Of a stretch of 64,000 bases of DNA, positions 44,778 through 57,198 are shown in pieces. The notes below the pieces were generated by a model. The model made no database searches. It was not told where the DNA came from and was given only the letters and a program-made list of their open reading frames with translations. The stretch is from Prostheceraeus crozeri. Its lineage: Eukaryota > Platyhelminthes > Polycladida > Euryleptidae. The stretch is from NCBI GenBank assembly GCA_907163375.1, contig CAJQUW010001859.1, positions 620,001 through 684,000 on the forward strand. Direction: 5' to 3'. The translations under genes were made by a program, and so were the position numbers. The stretch's first letter is position 1, and each line of letters starts with the position of its first letter.

Positions 44778-47700
44778 TATCATGAGCCAGGTCACTGTTC
44801 ACAATTACGAGCAGTCAGCAACGCATTTTTACATTTTCTATTAAAAATAAGGAATGCTAATTTCCACAATGCCTTTAAAATTATTGAAAATTTTAAATGT
44901 TTGATTCTAATATTCTTGGAATGTTTACCGTCAAGAAATATACCTGGTAGCTAAATAATATGAGCGCTATCATCAACATGAATAATTAAGTACCATCTCG
45001 GGAAACCAAAATAGATGGCGGCAAATGTTTAATGCTCTTCTTTTCATTCTGAAATAATGCACTGAAAAGACATAAATATGTTAAGATGCATGTATTTGCA
45101 TCAAAAAACTACTTTGATAAATATCAAATTTACTTTTATCATAAATAATATTCGAAGAATGCTTTGAAATCCCTTTACGTAAAAGATGAAAATTATCTCA
45201 AAACATAGGAATGAAAATGAATTGTTGATGAAGATTCCTACTCACTAAACGATGTTGATTTATTGAAGATGCTGCAATTGCGCTACACTATAAGGCATTA
45301 ATAAAAAGGAAAAATGACTGATAATAGAGATTGAAAAACTATATTGAATAAACAGAGAAAATATAGCAAAGATGACAAGAGACAACCAAACATAAAAGTA
45401 CAAAATGTTTGCACAAAAATCAGATGAAAAGATGGACAAAAAGCCGGAAGCTATGAAGGCATTTGTTATTAAAGGAAAACTGATAAAAAATATATAATGT
45501 ATATATATAATATAAAGTATAGATGAAATTGGGAGAAAAAGTTAATACGGACTCCTTGGATCAAAGACTTATGGGTCATCACGTCAAAAATACATTTTTC
45601 TCGAAAATAGAGCATTCGGGTGCATAACGCCTCAAAAAGCTTTCATTTCCTCTGTGATCCAGATACCGTTGTGCATATTATAGGGATGCAAGCATTCAGT
45701 CCAAATGATTTCAAGACCAAAACCCAAGGCTCTGGAGATAATGGAAGAACATTTTTCAGTATATACAAAGTTTGCGGCATAACTTGGTTACATGGTTTTG
45801 TTTTTTAACTCTATGAAAGTATTTCTTTTCTTGACGCATTATGCAATGCCAGTATCATGATGTTCTTCTTTCCCCCAATCTAATTTGCTGACCGGAAAAA
45901 TAGATATTAGAAAGCTATTTTAAATTATTTTCCCCTGCGGTAAAAGAGAAGCACACAAAGTCCTCCAGAAGCCACAATCCTCGATATTTTAGCTCTGCAT
46001 CTTCAGTTTGAATCTTAGTAGGAATGCAGGGCAAAGTATACTGGGGGGGGGGAGGGGAAGAAAGAGAAGGTCATTCAATATCAACACTATAGGCTTGGTC
46101 TATTTTTTGAGGAGCAATTGCAATCAACCTCAGTGTACTCTCCCTTCTCCCGGGAAAACACTAGGTGGGAAAACGCATCGTTCAACACCTGTTTATTGAA
46201 GCCATTGCTATGCTAATGTTTATAGACTTGCCATGCGTGCAGAGTAGAATGAAATCAATGTAAATGTTGGTAGGCCTACGTCGTGGAGTCTACACACCAC
46301 ACATGCAGACTAAACTTGAATTATGAATTTTTTATTTAAAAGAAAACTAAAAATTTAATCTTTTTAAATTTCTTTAAAAAAAGATAATGTCAGTAAAAAG
46401 TACTCAATAACCTTACCTGTGTGACATTCTACAATTAATTGTCAATTACTTGCGACCACTACATTTAGCTCATTGCTGAAGTTACGTCACCAATACAAAT
46501 TAAGTAATTGGCAATGTTTAAATTAACTTCTGTTTTCTCAATCAATCATTTCCTATCACTGTTCTAAGTATTAAAATGGATTTGATGAAGTCATTAAAAA
46601 GCAGATATGTTGAACTTACCATCTTCATGGATTTGACAAAACTGCACAATTTCCATTGCGCATTCGAAGGCCAAATCGCTCATTCTGGGTTTTGGTCGGC
46701 AAAGGAATTTCACTAATGCAAACTGCTGTGTTCACAGTGTCGCAGTTAACAAACGTTTACGAGTCGAAGGAGAGATATAAGCGTGGCTCTTCAATCTTAT
46801 CTATCCCACGTGACTTGTATCAACTCGCTTGGTTCGGTGTGTGTTGGTTCCTCGACGTACTTTTCGTCGTCTGATCAGCTGAGTGACCGAAAATTCAGAT
46901 TGATAAACACGTCATGAGAATGGAAAGGGCACCTTTGAAAACCAAAGTGCTACAAATGTGAAAAAGGGGTTATTCTCGCTGACTGTGAGAGCTCTTATAT
47001 CAATGTGCATACTGCACATTCCATTTTCTCCTGCTATAACAAATCACTGAATCAATAAAATACATGGGTTATCGCGCAGCGTAAATGTTGAGTCAATCTG
47101 TATGAGAGATAACACATTTTGTTTGACGAGTGCTTTAGAAACCAACCAGTACCATGCAATTTCTGACAATTAATGATGAGAACAGGCATTCTTTTCAAAC
47201 AGTACGTGTGCTTCGTTAGAAACCTTTCTAATGCCCTGGGATCTCTCTCTGGGATCACCAGAAGCTAATGGCACCAAAATTTCAAAATGACCTGCATATG
47301 TATGGCAACAATTCTCGACAGGGGCATCGTGGAGGACTCTAAAAATACCTCATAGACAACTTGAATATATTAAGAAGTAAACTGAAGATATTCCATGTTA
47401 AAAATTACTCAGTTAAATGTAAGGGTTTTTGTAAGGGTTTAGCACCAAAATAGGCTCTTCATTTTGCGTTGGAAGGTTCTTGAATTTTTGAAGGGCCTTA
47501 GTGAAATCATGGCATTTTCATAGGAGAAAAGCATAGAGTAGGGATACGTGGAGTGTCGACTCAAAAAAGCATCTGTATTAACAGTGAACATCTTTTAGGA
47601 AAATATTCAGTTTTTTGCGGAGATTACGTTGCTGCATTCCAAAAAATCATTTGAGCAGTTTTAAAAAAGTGAAAAATTTGCCAATTTGTATAATACCGAG

Positions 47701-48688
47701 ATGGCGCCCCATATAAGTAGTATGAAAAATGTTGGATATCAAAGGAATGAATATTTGCTATAGGCATTCTAACTAAACGGAAATTAAGCTGATTATCAAG
47801 GGAATTTCATGAACCGCATTATAATGGAAGTCTTCATGAAAAAGTCGCGATGATATTCATGCTTTTTTGGCTGAAATTTCAGGTCTTTTATTCAATTTTC
47901 TCCGGCATGATTTTATGATTCACTAAATTCATGTTTCATTTCTTGAATCTGAATAGTGATGTGGAACCATTTACATCTTTCAAAGTTAATTGAGATCATT
48001 GTCTTTGATTATGTGATTTTGCTCTGCCAGTGGCAGAGTGCCTGTGACATGATCACGCTTAAGAAAATACTCTTGAGGTTGAGTAATAGGAACATATCGA
48101 ATTGCCAATTTAACAAACATTAAATCTCCAAGGCTGTCATGACACTGAGAATCTGTAAAATACCATCGTTCTTTCTGCATTACAATCATAATCATTCAAT
48201 TCCGTGGTAGCATCTTCAGAACTACAAAAAATTTGCATGTCTCACACTTGGTGACAATACCACCTGTATCCCCCAGGAGTTCATTTAATAAATTCGAAGG
48301 TGCATGCACATTGGGGATTTGATAAATGCGGAGCTGCCACTCTACCTAATATACTTACTCTATGGAGAAAGGGTTCTTAGACCTTTAGTTAAGGGTTGTT
48401 GGAATATGAAGAGGTCTTTGATGACTAATCAAGGATTCTTGATGTCATGTCAGATTCATCGACGACATGTCAAATTTCTCGATGTGACAAAGAAATATTG
48501 AAGATCAATTTCATGCGCCATGTAATTCTGCAGCTAATTTTGAATAGGCCTATGCCGGTATTTTTGCCATATATGGAACACAAACGATGGTGAAGAGTAT
48601 TCACAGGTCAGTGGCATTTCACAGAAGAAACAAAAATCGTGCTACGCGTGAGTCGAAAACAGCGGCGATAATTATCAGCATTCCAAAA
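44778..48688. other. Host sequence, no gene recognised
   Basis: A short poly-G run at about 46043. Open frames lack motifs. 47600-47830 is one copy of a dispersed repeat whose inverted partner is at 53085-53310. TAGGCCTA occurs at 46271 and 48545. Confidence 0.4.
47600..47830 (+). repeat. Dispersed repeat, family unknown, copy 1
   Basis: Shares with the complement of 53085-53310 the blocks GGAGATTACGTT, CAAAAAATCATTTGAGCAGT (ATT for ATC in the partner), AATGAATATTTGCT and CGGAAATTAAGCTGAT in the same order. Confidence 0.6.
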
Positions 48689-48690
48689 TA

Positions 48691-50128
48691 CAGATTGTTT
48701 CATAAAAAATGGATCACCCTTAAACATCGCCTTAACTTCAACTTTGTCTAACTCCGCCAAACTTGAACGAATTTCTCTGAAATTTGGAAGATATGTCAGT
48801 TGTGCTTACTAATATCATTGTTGGAAATTTCAAGCATGAATATTGAGTTGTTTTCCTGTTATAGATAAAAAAGTAGTAGATAATTTGATCTTCATTTAGC
48901 AATGTTACACAAAATCATACCTCACTCTTATAAAGAAATCTATCTCTTACCGGTTGAAAACATTACAAAGCACAAATGAACAATAACGAGATCGCATTCA
49001 CAAAAGGCAAAGTGTCAGCCTTGCTAGAACTGGGGTTTTCTTTGCGAGCTACAAGCAAGCGACTAAATGTCCCTTACACAAATGTGCATCGATGGCATAA
49101 TGATGATTTTCGACTCTGTCGTAAAGAGGGCTCCGGCCGTCCACGCAAAACATACAAACGTATAGACCGCCTAATTTTGAGATTTGTTAAAGTTGATCCA
49201 ATTCTCTCGTTAACTGAGATGTCTGCACTAGACTCGTCTATTTCTAAGTCCACTATTCGTAGAAGACTTATTGAGTCGAATTTCAAGAGCTGTAGGAGGC
49301 CCTCTCAGATCGAATTATCAGATCAGCATACAAAAAAACGTCTCAGATGGGCAATGAGTCATTGTCACTGGCGAAATCAATGGGATCGGGTTGTCTGGTC
49401 TGATGAGGCATCAGTCCGTTTGAAGGATAGTGATGGTCGATTGAGATTATGGATAAAATCTGATCAGGAAATTCCGAGACATTTACATCGTCCCCGGGTA
49501 CAGGGTGGTGCGACTCTGCTGATTTGGGCTGGCATTTGGACCAATGGCCGCTCTGAACTTCACATACAGCAAGGAACCATGAATTCTGAACGCTATGTGA
49601 ATGTTTTACGAATGAACATTGGCCAAATGACAGATCAACTTGGTGATCCATCGACTTGGTTATTTATGGATGATAATGCTACGTGTCACAGAAGTAGTAG
49701 AGTCAACTTATGCAAGTCTCAATTAGGACTTAGGACATTATCTTGGCCAGCTCGTTCTCCTGATCTGAATCCCATAGAAAATGTATGGAGTATTCTAAAA
49801 CGTAACGTTCGTCGCTCACTGCTACCTACAGATGGCGTATCACAACTTACGTCACTGTTAAAAAGAGAGTGGAGAAAGTTAGATCAGTCAAAAATCAACG
49901 ATATCATCGAATCAATGCCTAGACGAATTGGTAATGTCATTGACAATAAGGGTAGGGCCACAAAATATTAGCTTCTTAAGAACCGTTACTGTATCATAGC
50001 CTATCAGATTATATAAGGACATTTAAATATATTAGGGACATGAAATAACATGAAAAATGCTTTCTGTATCATACTTATGTTTTATTTAGTCAAATTTTAG
50101 GATGATCCACTTTTTATGAAACGTACTG
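48691..50128 (+). mobile_element. Tc1/mariner transposon
   Basis: 1438 bp, flanked by TA on both sides (48689-48690 and 50129-50130). The ends are imperfect inverted repeats: CAGATTGTTTCATAAAAAAT at the left and the complement of CAGTACGTTTCATAAAAAGT at the right, both continuing GGATCA-CC. It contains one intact transposase gene. Confidence 0.9.
48976..49971 (+). CDS. Tc1-like DDE transposase, intact
   Basis: 331 residues, uninterrupted. The N-terminal helix-turn-helix DNA-binding region has LSLRAT-like content, then GSGRPRKT, the GRPR-type linker between the two halves. The catalytic triad is visible: VVWSDEAS (first Asp), LFMDDNATCHRS (second), SPDLNPIENVW (Glu), with 34 residues between second Asp and Glu, so DD34E as in Tc1. 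It cuts and pastes the element at TA sites. The terminal repeats have about seven mismatches over 35 bp, so the gene is open but the ends have diverged. Confidence 0.95.
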   Translation: MNNNEIAFTKGKVSALLELGFSLRATSKRLNVPYTNVHRWHNDDFRLCRKEGSGRPRKTYKRIDRLILRFVKVDPILSLTEMSALDSSISKSTIRRRLIESNFKSCRRPSQIELSDQHTKKRLRWAMSHCHWRNQWDRVVWSDEASVRLKDSDGRLRLWIKSDQEIPRHLHRPRVQGGATLLIWAGIWTNGRSELHIQQGTMNSERYVNVLRMNIGQMTDQLGDPSTWLFMDDNATCHRSSRVNLCKSQLGLRTLSWPARSPDLNPIENVWSILKRNVRRSLLPTDGVSQLTSLLKREWRKLDQSKINDIIESMPRRIGNVIDNKGRATKY

Positions 50129-52004
50129 TACATACAAAAATGCACTTTTCTGAATAGAAGAGACTTTGCGATGAAAAATCCTCTCTGCTGTGTGGTTCTA
50201 AAATTAAATTCACTGCAAATTAGAATCCTACAAAAATGGTGCATGTACCTATGTCTAGTGCTTTGACACGTTCATAATTATGTCTGTAAGAGAGAGCTCA
50301 ATGATAGAAAACTTGTTGTAATGAATTCAATTGTTCTCCATTTCTTTCATTGTCTGGCATTTAATTCCACTTGCTTCAATCAAAGAAAATTTTTAACTCA
50401 ATTGACTTTTAGATCAGGATTTAGGCTTCCGGGAAATCTAATGAGCAGTACGATTTCTTTGGTGTGAGAGATAGAGGCGGAAGCAATCAAAAAATCAAAT
50501 AATCAATATATAGAAATAGATTGTTTATCTGACGTTGACTAGAATGGACATTGACACGAAGTCGGGGCACAGCCCAGGGAACAAAGTTGGGTAACAAAAG
50601 ATCAATGTTTACCTGGACTGTGCCATGATATCAAACGTCAAATTGATGCCATTGAACATGATCATCCTACTTAACCTTTGAATATGCCCCGTTCCAAGTT
50701 GTTGTTCTCATCTTCAATTTTACATGTTTGAAGTGTGAAAATAATTTCACTATAAACGACGTCACAGAATTAAATGAATAAAAGAATGTTCATATCATAT
50801 TTCTTAATGGTTAGAAAGATCAGAAAATTATCTTTTGCCTTATTACAAAATCATTCAGATCTCATTGGCAACTCATGAACAACATGTCATTGAAATAAGT
50901 CCGGCATTTTAGATTTTAAGCACCACTGCTCTCAGAAGTCAAAAAGTTTGAAACTCAATCTCGAACAGGTAATCGCCGGTCATTAACCAAAACATGTCAA
51001 AATTTGGTAACAAAACTCGAGCAAGGGAGTGGCATATAACACCATTATGGAGCAAGAATTGCGTAAGTGTGCATGACATGCTGTTTACACAAACTTACTT
51101 AAAAACTTCCTAGATATCCCCGAAATTGTTCAAGGTCATCCATGCTCGGTATGTAGCCTTTTGAGTCCAATAAACTAAAAATATAATTTTCCTACCATGC
51201 AAATAATACAAAGGTGGTCAGATCCAGATTCAAGTTTATCTGGATACTTTTTCACACGCGGAACTAGCAGAATCAGTAACAAGTCACGCTTGTGGTCAGT
51301 GATACCAAATTCATAACTTCATTTACGCAATCGCAATTGCATAAGCCTTCTTATCAATCCAATTTCAGACAGAATATTTAGTTTCTACGTAATACAGCCC
51401 GAACTTAATAAGTTACCGTTACTTGACATCCATCCTGTCAATATCCTCAATTTATCAATCCATAAAAGCACATGATTTTTTGTGGAGAGAAGGAGAGATC
51501 GCTCAACTTTTCACTTCGTGGATCAGTAAATCCATCGCGCAATTTCACACAACTGACGGGCTGGTGCGTTCTGGTGACGATCACATTAATGGTGTCATAA
51601 CAACTCGGTCAAATTGGAGTACATAAATTGCAATTCTAGGAGAAGATAGGTGCCGCAAAAAGGACAGATAAGGCAGATGTGTGTATCCCATTAGAAATTG
51701 AATCACTTTGCATTCTTCGCTTCAAATAAAAAGTGAAGGGCACGTTGACCTTTGCTATTGAGTGGTTAACTATTGACTCCTTGACTCAATCACACTTCAA
51801 CGATTTTTTTGCATTGCCAACGGCATTAAAAATTCTATTCAACTGCATATTTATTGTTATGTTTGAATTTTTTTAGAAATATTTTTAGTTAACAAATGTG
51901 ATATTTGTTGTCTTCGTGATCTATGCAGTAGTCATGGAAATCCGACACTCTATCATAAAATGGACTAGAGCGCACATGACATGTACTTCTAAAACAGTAT
52001 CACG

Positions 52005-52022
52005 CCGTTGTCATGACAACGG
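52005..52022. repeat. 18-bp perfect palindrome
   Basis: CCGTTGTCATGACAACGG, self-complementary with no loop. No associated gene. Confidence 0.8.
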
Positions 52023-53084
52023 TATCTGAACGACTTCCAGTATCTGACAGTGGTCAGGAAATGGCAACTTGTCAGTGCACTTTGCAAAGATTCAAGATTT
52101 CCCTTTAAACAAAAATACATTTTGTCAAGGCAACTTTCAATCTACTGCTTTAGTACAAGAATTTTGCAGCTATGACATGTTTCATTTATTTTTATTCTTC
52201 CTAAGATCTAGCAACATGGATTTAGATCGGTGCCCGACCTAGAAGGGGAAATGACCACCAACAAACAGCTGTTGTCCATTCAAGTCCCACAAGCACAAGC
52301 AAAGTGAAACATCCGGATTCACATGGCAGTTATTAAACACTGTTTTAAATCATATAGTCGGATTTCAGACGGGAATAAAAGAAGTGAGTATAACCAAGTG
52401 AAACCTGTCAAAAAGTGAGAGCTATCAAGTCAATATATTTAAGCTGCAAGAAAATATCATGCAAAAATAATTCAGAATCAATACCATAAACCATAGAGTA
52501 TAGCATAGAGTAAGTATATTAGGCAGAGTAGTAACTCAGCATTTATTAAATCCCCAATGTGTATACAGTTTCGATTTCATTAAATGAACATGAGTCGAGA
52601 CCCAGTACCACAATGTGAGATGTGCAAATGTTCACACTTTTGGAGAAATGTACACGAATTTGACTGATCATGATAGCAATAAAGAAGAAAGAATAGTATT
52701 CCACAAATTCTCCATGTCATGACAACTGGGAGAGGTAATGGTTTATTACATTAGCAATTCAATGGGATACCATTACTAAAAGCTCAGCTATATTACAAAA
52801 AGTTTTACATCTAATTCGATGCGGGTGTCATGATAGCTCAGCTTTGTTATAATAAGATTATTTTCTTTAGCGTGATCATATCACAAACTGCCACTGAAAG
52901 AGAAAAACATCGCAATCAGAGAAACTGATCACAATGAACTCCAGAAGATATAAATGGGTACACGTAACATGACGCTTTGTGAATCATGAAATCATGCCGC
53001 TGGAAATTGAATGAAAAACATGACATCTCAGCCAAGAAGTTCTCAATAAGATCTCAACTTTTCCTTGAAGACTTGCAGGGACTT

Positions 53085-53310
53085 GCATTATAATGCAGTT
53101 CCCCCCTATAATGCATTTCCTTAGTCATCAGCTTAATTTCCGCTTAATTAAAATGCTTGTCAGCAAATATTCATTCCCTTTGATGCCCAACTTGTTTCCC
53201 ATTACTTTCAAAGTGGTTTCATGTCGGAAATATATAAATTTGCAAAAATTGAGCTTTTCAAAAACTGCTCAAATAATTTTTTGGACCACATTAACGTAAT
53301 CTCCATAAAA
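53085..53310 (-). repeat. Dispersed repeat, family unknown, copy 2
   Basis: Inverted partner of 47600-47830. Apparent coding frames across it are shadows. Confidence 0.6.
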
Positions 53311-54185
53311 TACATTCAGTGTTGCACATTGAATTTCATTCATTCAGTTCTATCAGAGGCATTTTACATAAAATGAAATTTTTCACTCTAAAAATTCGAT
53401 TGTATCCTATTCCGAGTGCAATGACAGTTAGCGGGCGGCAGATTGTAATGAAAAGTATAGCTACCGACATACTGTAGCTTCTATTAACTGTTTATTGATT
53501 TATCGGCAAATCATAGAGGAATTTTGAAATAAGATCTCAAGAATATTGTCTAATTGTAAATGAGGATATGAGAAGAACACGTTGAGTGTGCATGTCCGTA
53601 GCGACTGCGGTTGCGCGAGTGTTGAAGATCTTACGACTAACGCCTTGGAGCGCAATCATGAAATTGCACTGTGAGAAGCAAGGTTGATTAACACTCGATT
53701 TCCAACGATGAATCAACGTCACGAATTGCCGACTGGCGGTGTTTTTAGTTGCGCCATAGAGCGGTTTTCATCATTTTGTATGGGGCGTGTTTAATCTCAT
53801 GTGTAGATTCTTTTCTGCGTTGATAAAGGAGCGGACCCAAAACGTCCACTAATAAACAATTTTTTGCTTCTGGCATTGAAGAAGAGGGATAGTTAATTTC
53901 TGAAGATGTTTACCATTCATCCCATTTCGAACGTCAGACTATGCAGTTTTACTTTTTTAAATCACCATATCAAAATGCTCTCAAAGTGCCGGTAGTTCTA
54001 ATGTGAAACTCAAATGATTTTGAGCCAAGCAAGTGTTGTCTGATATCGTATATTGAATGACGATAATTGTCTATTATGGTAAAATGAAATGGTTTTGTTA
54101 ATGACATCGCGACAATTTATATACAAATTCAAAAATTATATTTTCTAGACATATTTCTATGATTGTTGATTATATGTCGCTGATG

Positions 54186-56070
54186 AGTAGTAAGGAAGTG
54201 ACAAACACCAGATAGCGCAAGATGGCCGCCATCGCTGACTCCCCCCCTCCCCCTCCCCCTCCCCCTCCCCTCCCCCTCCCCCCCCTCTGGAACGGCAGAG
54301 TGTCGTGGTCGGCCGCCGTGGTGCTTTGGGTCTGAGTGTCGTGGTGGACTTGGGCGACCGCCAGGATTAGTGTTGAGGCTATAGTGTGTGATGTTTTTCG
54401 TGCTGAATGTTGGGTTGTAAAATGGGTTGTTTCGAGTGGAAGGAGTGGTCGGATGAGAAAATGGAGGTTGGATTCGTGTTCAGCGTGAAATTCTGCATCG
54501 GTAGGGTGAGTTTCAAGGCAATCGGTGAGTAAAAATTTTCAACATTTTTCGAAAAACGACAGAGTTAGAATTTGGGACGTTTTGGTGTGTAGCGTCCAAA
54601 CGAAGCATCGGATGAGAAAACGGAGGCCAGATTCGGAATCTACGTGAAATTTTGGGTTAGGAAGGATGTTTCCAGCGAAATCGGAGAGAAAAAATTTTCA
54701 CTGACGTCCCCCCCCTCTGGACAGCTTGCTTCGATTTTGGCTTCTAGTGGACGGATTTTGTCGTGCGATAGCTCGTTTGAAAGCTAAGAGTGAGACAAAT
54801 TCAGTGAAAGAATCGGCTTGTTCCTATCTGTCTTCGTTTAGATGTGAGACGCCATTTAAGATTTTGGGACATTGGCGAAAAACGACAGAGTTAGAATTTG
54901 GGACGTTTTGGGCTGTAGCTTCAAAACGAAGGCTCGGATTGGAAAACGGATTTCAGATTTGGAATCAGCGTGAAATTCTTTATCTGTATGGTGAGTTTCA
55001 AGTCAATCGGAGAGAAAAAATTTTCAACATTTTTCGAAAAAACGACAGAGTTAGAATTTGGGACGTTTTGGTGTGTAGCGCCCAAACGAAGCATCGGATG
55101 AGAAAACGGAGGCCAGATTCGGAATCTACGTGAAATTTTGGGTTAGGAAGGATGTTTCCAGCGAAATCGGAGAGAAAAAATTTTCACTGACGTCCCCCCC
55201 CCTCTGGACAGCTTGCTTCGATTTTGGCTTCCAGTGGATGGATTTTGTCGTGCGATAGCTCGTTTGAAAGCTAAGAGTGAGACAAATTCAGTGAAAGAAT
55301 CGGCTTGTTCCTATCTGTCTTCGTTCAAAAGTTAGAGCGGTTACAAGATTTTAGGTCGGAGCTCGCTTACCTGAAAAAATCCTAAGTGTCAGAGTGACTT
55401 TGTATGGGTAAAATTTTGAAAATTTTCCAAAGTGTGGAATTTCGACCTGGGACCGTCACCAAAACATTTTTCATCAAATTCTGAAATTTCACTGACCTCC
55501 CCCCCCCTCTGGACAGCTTGCTTCGATTTTGGCTTCCAGTGGATGGATTTTGTCGTGCGATAGCTCGTTTGAAAGCTAAGAGTGAGACAAGTTCAGTGAA
55601 AGAATCGGCTTGTTCCTATCTGTCTTCGTTCAAAAGTTAGAGCGGTTACAAGATTTTAGGTCGGAGCTCGCTTACCTGAAAAAATCCTAAGTGTCAGAGT
55701 GACTTTGTATGGGTAAAATTTTGAAAATTTTCCAAAGTGTGGAATTTCGACCTGGGACCGTCACCAAAACATTTTTCATCAAATTCTGAAATTTCACTGA
55801 CCTCCCCCCCCCCTCTGGACAGCTTGCTTCGATTTTGGCTTCCAGTGGATGGATTTTGTCGTGCGATAGCTCGTTTGAAAGCTAAGAGTGAGACAAATTC
55901 AGTGAAAGAATCGGCTTGTTCCTATCTGTCTTCATTTAGATGTGAGACGCCATTTAAGATTTTGGGACATTGGCGAAAAACGACAGAGTTAGAATTTGGG
56001 ACGTTTTGGGCTGTAGCTTCAAAACGAAGGCTCGGATGGGTAAACGGAGGCCAGATTTGGAATCAGCTTG
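54186..56070. repeat. Terminal repeat region of element 2 with tandem subterminal arrays
   Basis: The first 55 bp are followed by a CCCCCT array (54241-54286) and then CTCTGGAACGGCAGAGTGTC, comparable to the CCCCCTCTGGAGCA zone of element 1. A block beginning CCCCCCCTCTGGACAGCTTG occurs four times (about 54709, 55195, 55500 and 55806). The subterminal motif GATAGCTCGTTTGAAAGCTA occurs four times (54768, 55255, 55560, 55866; spacing about 487, 305 and 306 bp). Open frames of 116-135 codons here are repeat shadows. The opposite terminal repeat is outside the window, so its inverted partner could not be checked. Confidence 0.8.
54241..54290 (+). repeat. CCCCCT low-complexity tract
   Basis: Runs of C5-7 T within the terminal region; read directly. 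Its length may be unreliable in assemblies. Confidence 0.9.
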
Positions 56071-56120
56071 ATGTTATTGTCCAATGAGGATCATCATCCA
56101 ATGAGAATCAAGCATTTCTG

Positions 56121-56128
56121 TATAAATA
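56121..56128 (+). promoter_or_regulatory. TATA box of the right-terminal gene
   Basis: TATAAATA in CTGTATAAATAGCG, about 108 bp before the ATG-bearing exon. Element 1 has the same box in the same place (41450). Confidence 0.6.
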
Positions 56129-56228
56129 GCGAGCCTTCCACAGTGAGAATCATTCCATCGTTGAATCATACGAGTGACGGACGCACATTTTCTCTCTCTC
56201 TAGTTCCCTGTTCTATTATCCAACTAAA

Positions 56229-57004
56229 ATGGTAAGTCGCTACTTCCCTCCCTCTCCTCCCTTGAACGTAAACTTAATACAATCTTTTTTCATTTTCAGG
56301 CATCTACTCCATCTGCTGCACTAGTAGGACAAAATGGCGGTCAAACGATACAAGGTTCGCTACGGTCAGATCATCTACAACTGAGGCCAGTGGAAGAAAC
56401 ATCCAAGGTACATAATCCTACACCGCTTCAGCGTAAATTTAAACAAGCCTTGCGTTATGATGATCATAGCGTAGTACTCCAAACGGGAATGCTCCCTTCC
56501 ACGGATGTCAAGATAATGCACAATCAGTATGGGGACTACATACTGATCCCCGTGAGTCCGTACATTCGCCACCAACTTGATATTATTGAGGAGTACGTGA
56601 CATTAAATATGGACATTCCTACTCCTCTTGCTCAAGAGTGGAAGGCAAGAGATGACAAGGATACTCCCTATAGAAAGATTTGGGATGGTAATCACATTTG
56701 CCTACCGGTATCACATTGGTGTACTTACTATAAGAAGGATGGAGATCAGTCAATACCCATCAGATGCGATGAGCTCGGAGAAGGTACTTGGGATATCCTT
56801 TTCAAAGTGAATGGGCTATATTATGGTCGACACAAAGATAATAAAATAGCCTCTCTCTCCATGCATATGGAATCCATCCTATATATTCCGAAACCACCCA
56901 ACGTGGACGACATAATTGATCAAATCCTTAACAGCAGTGGTACGAAGCGCAAGTCGGAGAAGAATGCTACATCAAAACGCAAATCAAAGAAGGAGAATTG
57001 CTAG
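56229..57004 (+). CDS. Right-terminal gene, function unknown (spliced)
   Basis: Predicted exons 56229-56231 (the ATG alone) and 56300-57004, with a 68-bp intron (GTAAGT donor, CATTTTCAG acceptor). The phase is exact, and the same structure is present in element 1. The product is about 235 residues. The N-terminus is M-ASTPSAALVGQNGG; conserved segments are VVLQTGMLPSTDVK and GDYILIPVSPYIRHQLDIIE; the middle has tryptophans and histidines (SHWCTYYKKDG). The tail KRKSEKNATSKRKSKK resembles a nuclear localisation signal. I recognise no family. As the outermost gene with its own TATA box, it may be expressed early (inference). Confidence 0.7.
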
Positions 57005-57164
57005 TCCTTTCCTAACTCTACCCTATGACAATTCGCTTATGTGCTTTGAGTGTCGTAGACGTGGTCTTATTAGATACATTTTACTTCTTCGTTGCCATCA
57101 TATCATTTGTGTATTTTGTCGTGAAAAGCATCGATGTAATTCTTCATTTTGTAATATGTTATAG
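56916..57164 (+). CDS. Small RING-like zinc protein
   Basis: Ligand pattern CFEC, 12 residues, CHHIICVFC, then CNSSFC near the end. It overlaps the previous gene in another frame; the first ATG-type start is uncertain (the frame opens with TTG at 56916, and an internal ATG lies in the SRRRM segment). The matching frame in element 1 is open too. It may be reached by splicing. Confidence 0.5.
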   Translation: MIKSLTAVVRSASRRRMLHQNANQRRRIASPFLTLPYDNSLMCFECRRRGLIRYILLLRCHHIICVFCREKHRCNSSFCNML

Positions 57165-57198
57165 AACGTTTCCTTAGATGTGTAAATTTCCGTTTTAG

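Larger units (their letters stand above)
50129..54185. other. Host sequence, no gene recognised
   Basis: No motif-bearing open frame on either strand. Contains the 18-bp palindrome at 52005-52022 and the dispersed repeat at 53085-53310. Confidence 0.4.

Noticed and set aside
54726..56087. Open frames of 116-135 codons in the element 2 terminal region
   Set aside because: They follow the tandem repeat units and repeat with them; no motif, and the equivalent frames in element 1 are short.
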